This document shows, piece after piece, positions 7,080 to 7,253 of a stretch of 7,253 nucleotides of DNA. The position numbers and the translations under genes are program-made. Location of the stretch: contig CANJXD010000292.1 in assembly GCA_947478535.1 (NCBI GenBank), positions 1 through 7,253 on the forward strand. The letters are read 5' to 3'. The stretch's first letter is position 1. The number at the start of each line of letters is the position of its first letter. This DNA is from Acetobacteraceae bacterium. GTDB lineage: Bacteria; Pseudomonadota; Alphaproteobacteria; Acetobacterales; Acetobacteraceae. A model generated the notes under the pieces. It made no database searches, was not told where the DNA came from, and was given only the letters and a program-made list of their open reading frames with translations.

Positions 7080-7253
7080 CTACACGCGCTCGATGTTCTT
7101 GGTGCCGAACAGGCCGTAGGGCTTGATCAGCAGGATGAGGACCATCGCGTAGAACGGCGCGATCTGGAACATGTTGCCCCAGTTCAGCCATTCGCTGTCG
7201 ATGTAGTGCGCCCAATTCTCCAGCAGCCCGACGATGACGCCACCGAGCACCGC
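7080..7253 (-). CDS. livH: LivH-type ABC transporter permease, C-terminal fragment
   Basis: Reading the minus strand from the window edge gives an open frame of 57 residues ending in TAG (7082-7080). It begins AVLGGVIVGLLENW, contains a hydrophobic span (about residues 29-43 of the fragment, FQIAPFYAMVLILLI) and ends KPYGLFGTKNIERV. A final membrane helix followed by a Gly-Leu-Phe-Gly tail is the usual C-terminus of LivH permeases, and livM follows after one base, the standard livHM order. The gene is cut only by the window boundary; nothing suggests it is broken. The N-terminal four fifths, and any livG gene, must lie upstream of 7253. Confidence 0.88.
   Translation of the reverse strand, partial: AVLGGVIVGLLENWAHYIDSEWLNWGNMFQIAPFYAMVLILLIKPYGLFGTKNIERV

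Noticed and set aside
4634..7126. A plus-strand open frame of about 830 codons running antisense to the binding-protein and livM genes.
   Set aside because: It is codon-aligned with the minus-strand genes, so its stops would need TTA, CTA or TCA codons in them, which are rare in this GC-rich sequence. Its product is His/Arg/Ala/Gln-rich with no recognisable domain, while the minus strand encodes clear conserved proteins.

Overview
The window is one uninterrupted, minus-strand operon segment from a GC-rich bacterium. Codon choice, the protein families and the gene order suggest an alphaproteobacterium. A Roseomonas/Acetobacteraceae-like or other Rhodospirillales-type genome is my best guess, but that is inference only. 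Seven genes are visible, read from position 7253 down to position 1, and they tile almost every base. The largest gap is 36 nt. No promoter, regulator, RNA gene, mobile element or CRISPR array is visible, so the operon starts upstream of base 7253 and continues past base 1.

In transcription order: (1) the C-terminal 57 codons of a LivH-type permease (7253-7080); (2) a complete LivM-type permease (7078-6011); (3) a secreted LivK-like substrate-binding protein (5974-4685); (4) a LivF-type ATPase with N- and C-terminal extensions (4688-3846); (5) a phenylacetate-CoA-ligase-like adenylate-forming protein with a divergent P-loop (3849-2617); (6) an acetyl-/medium-chain acyl-CoA-synthetase-like ligase with all core motifs (2620-1001); (7) an isovaleryl-CoA dehydrogenase lacking its C-terminus at the window edge (995-1). 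The second ATPase, LivG, is not in the window and is presumably upstream.

Read together, the genes suggest a capture-import-activate-oxidise route. A periplasmic binding protein and HAAT-type ABC transporter bring in a small carboxylate or branched-chain amino acid. One or two ligases would make the CoA thioester, and a flavin dehydrogenase performs the first oxidation, as in leucine/isovalerate catabolism. The true substrate cannot be read from the sequence. HAAT transporters beside CoA ligases often serve organic or aromatic acids rather than amino acids.

Three consecutive junctions are 4-nt stop/start overlaps (GTGA, GTGA, ATGA), two of them with GTG starts. The most notable non-coding signal is a pair of perfect 10-bp inverted repeats bracketing the binding-protein/livF junction (4707-4728 and 4636-4659). 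A short all-GC hairpin (5995-6010) lies just before the binding protein's strong ribosome binding site. Together they look like RNA structures that could set off the binding-protein message from its neighbours. The system is mostly a recognisable type; the parts least explained are the divergent ligase, the LivF tails and the hairpins.
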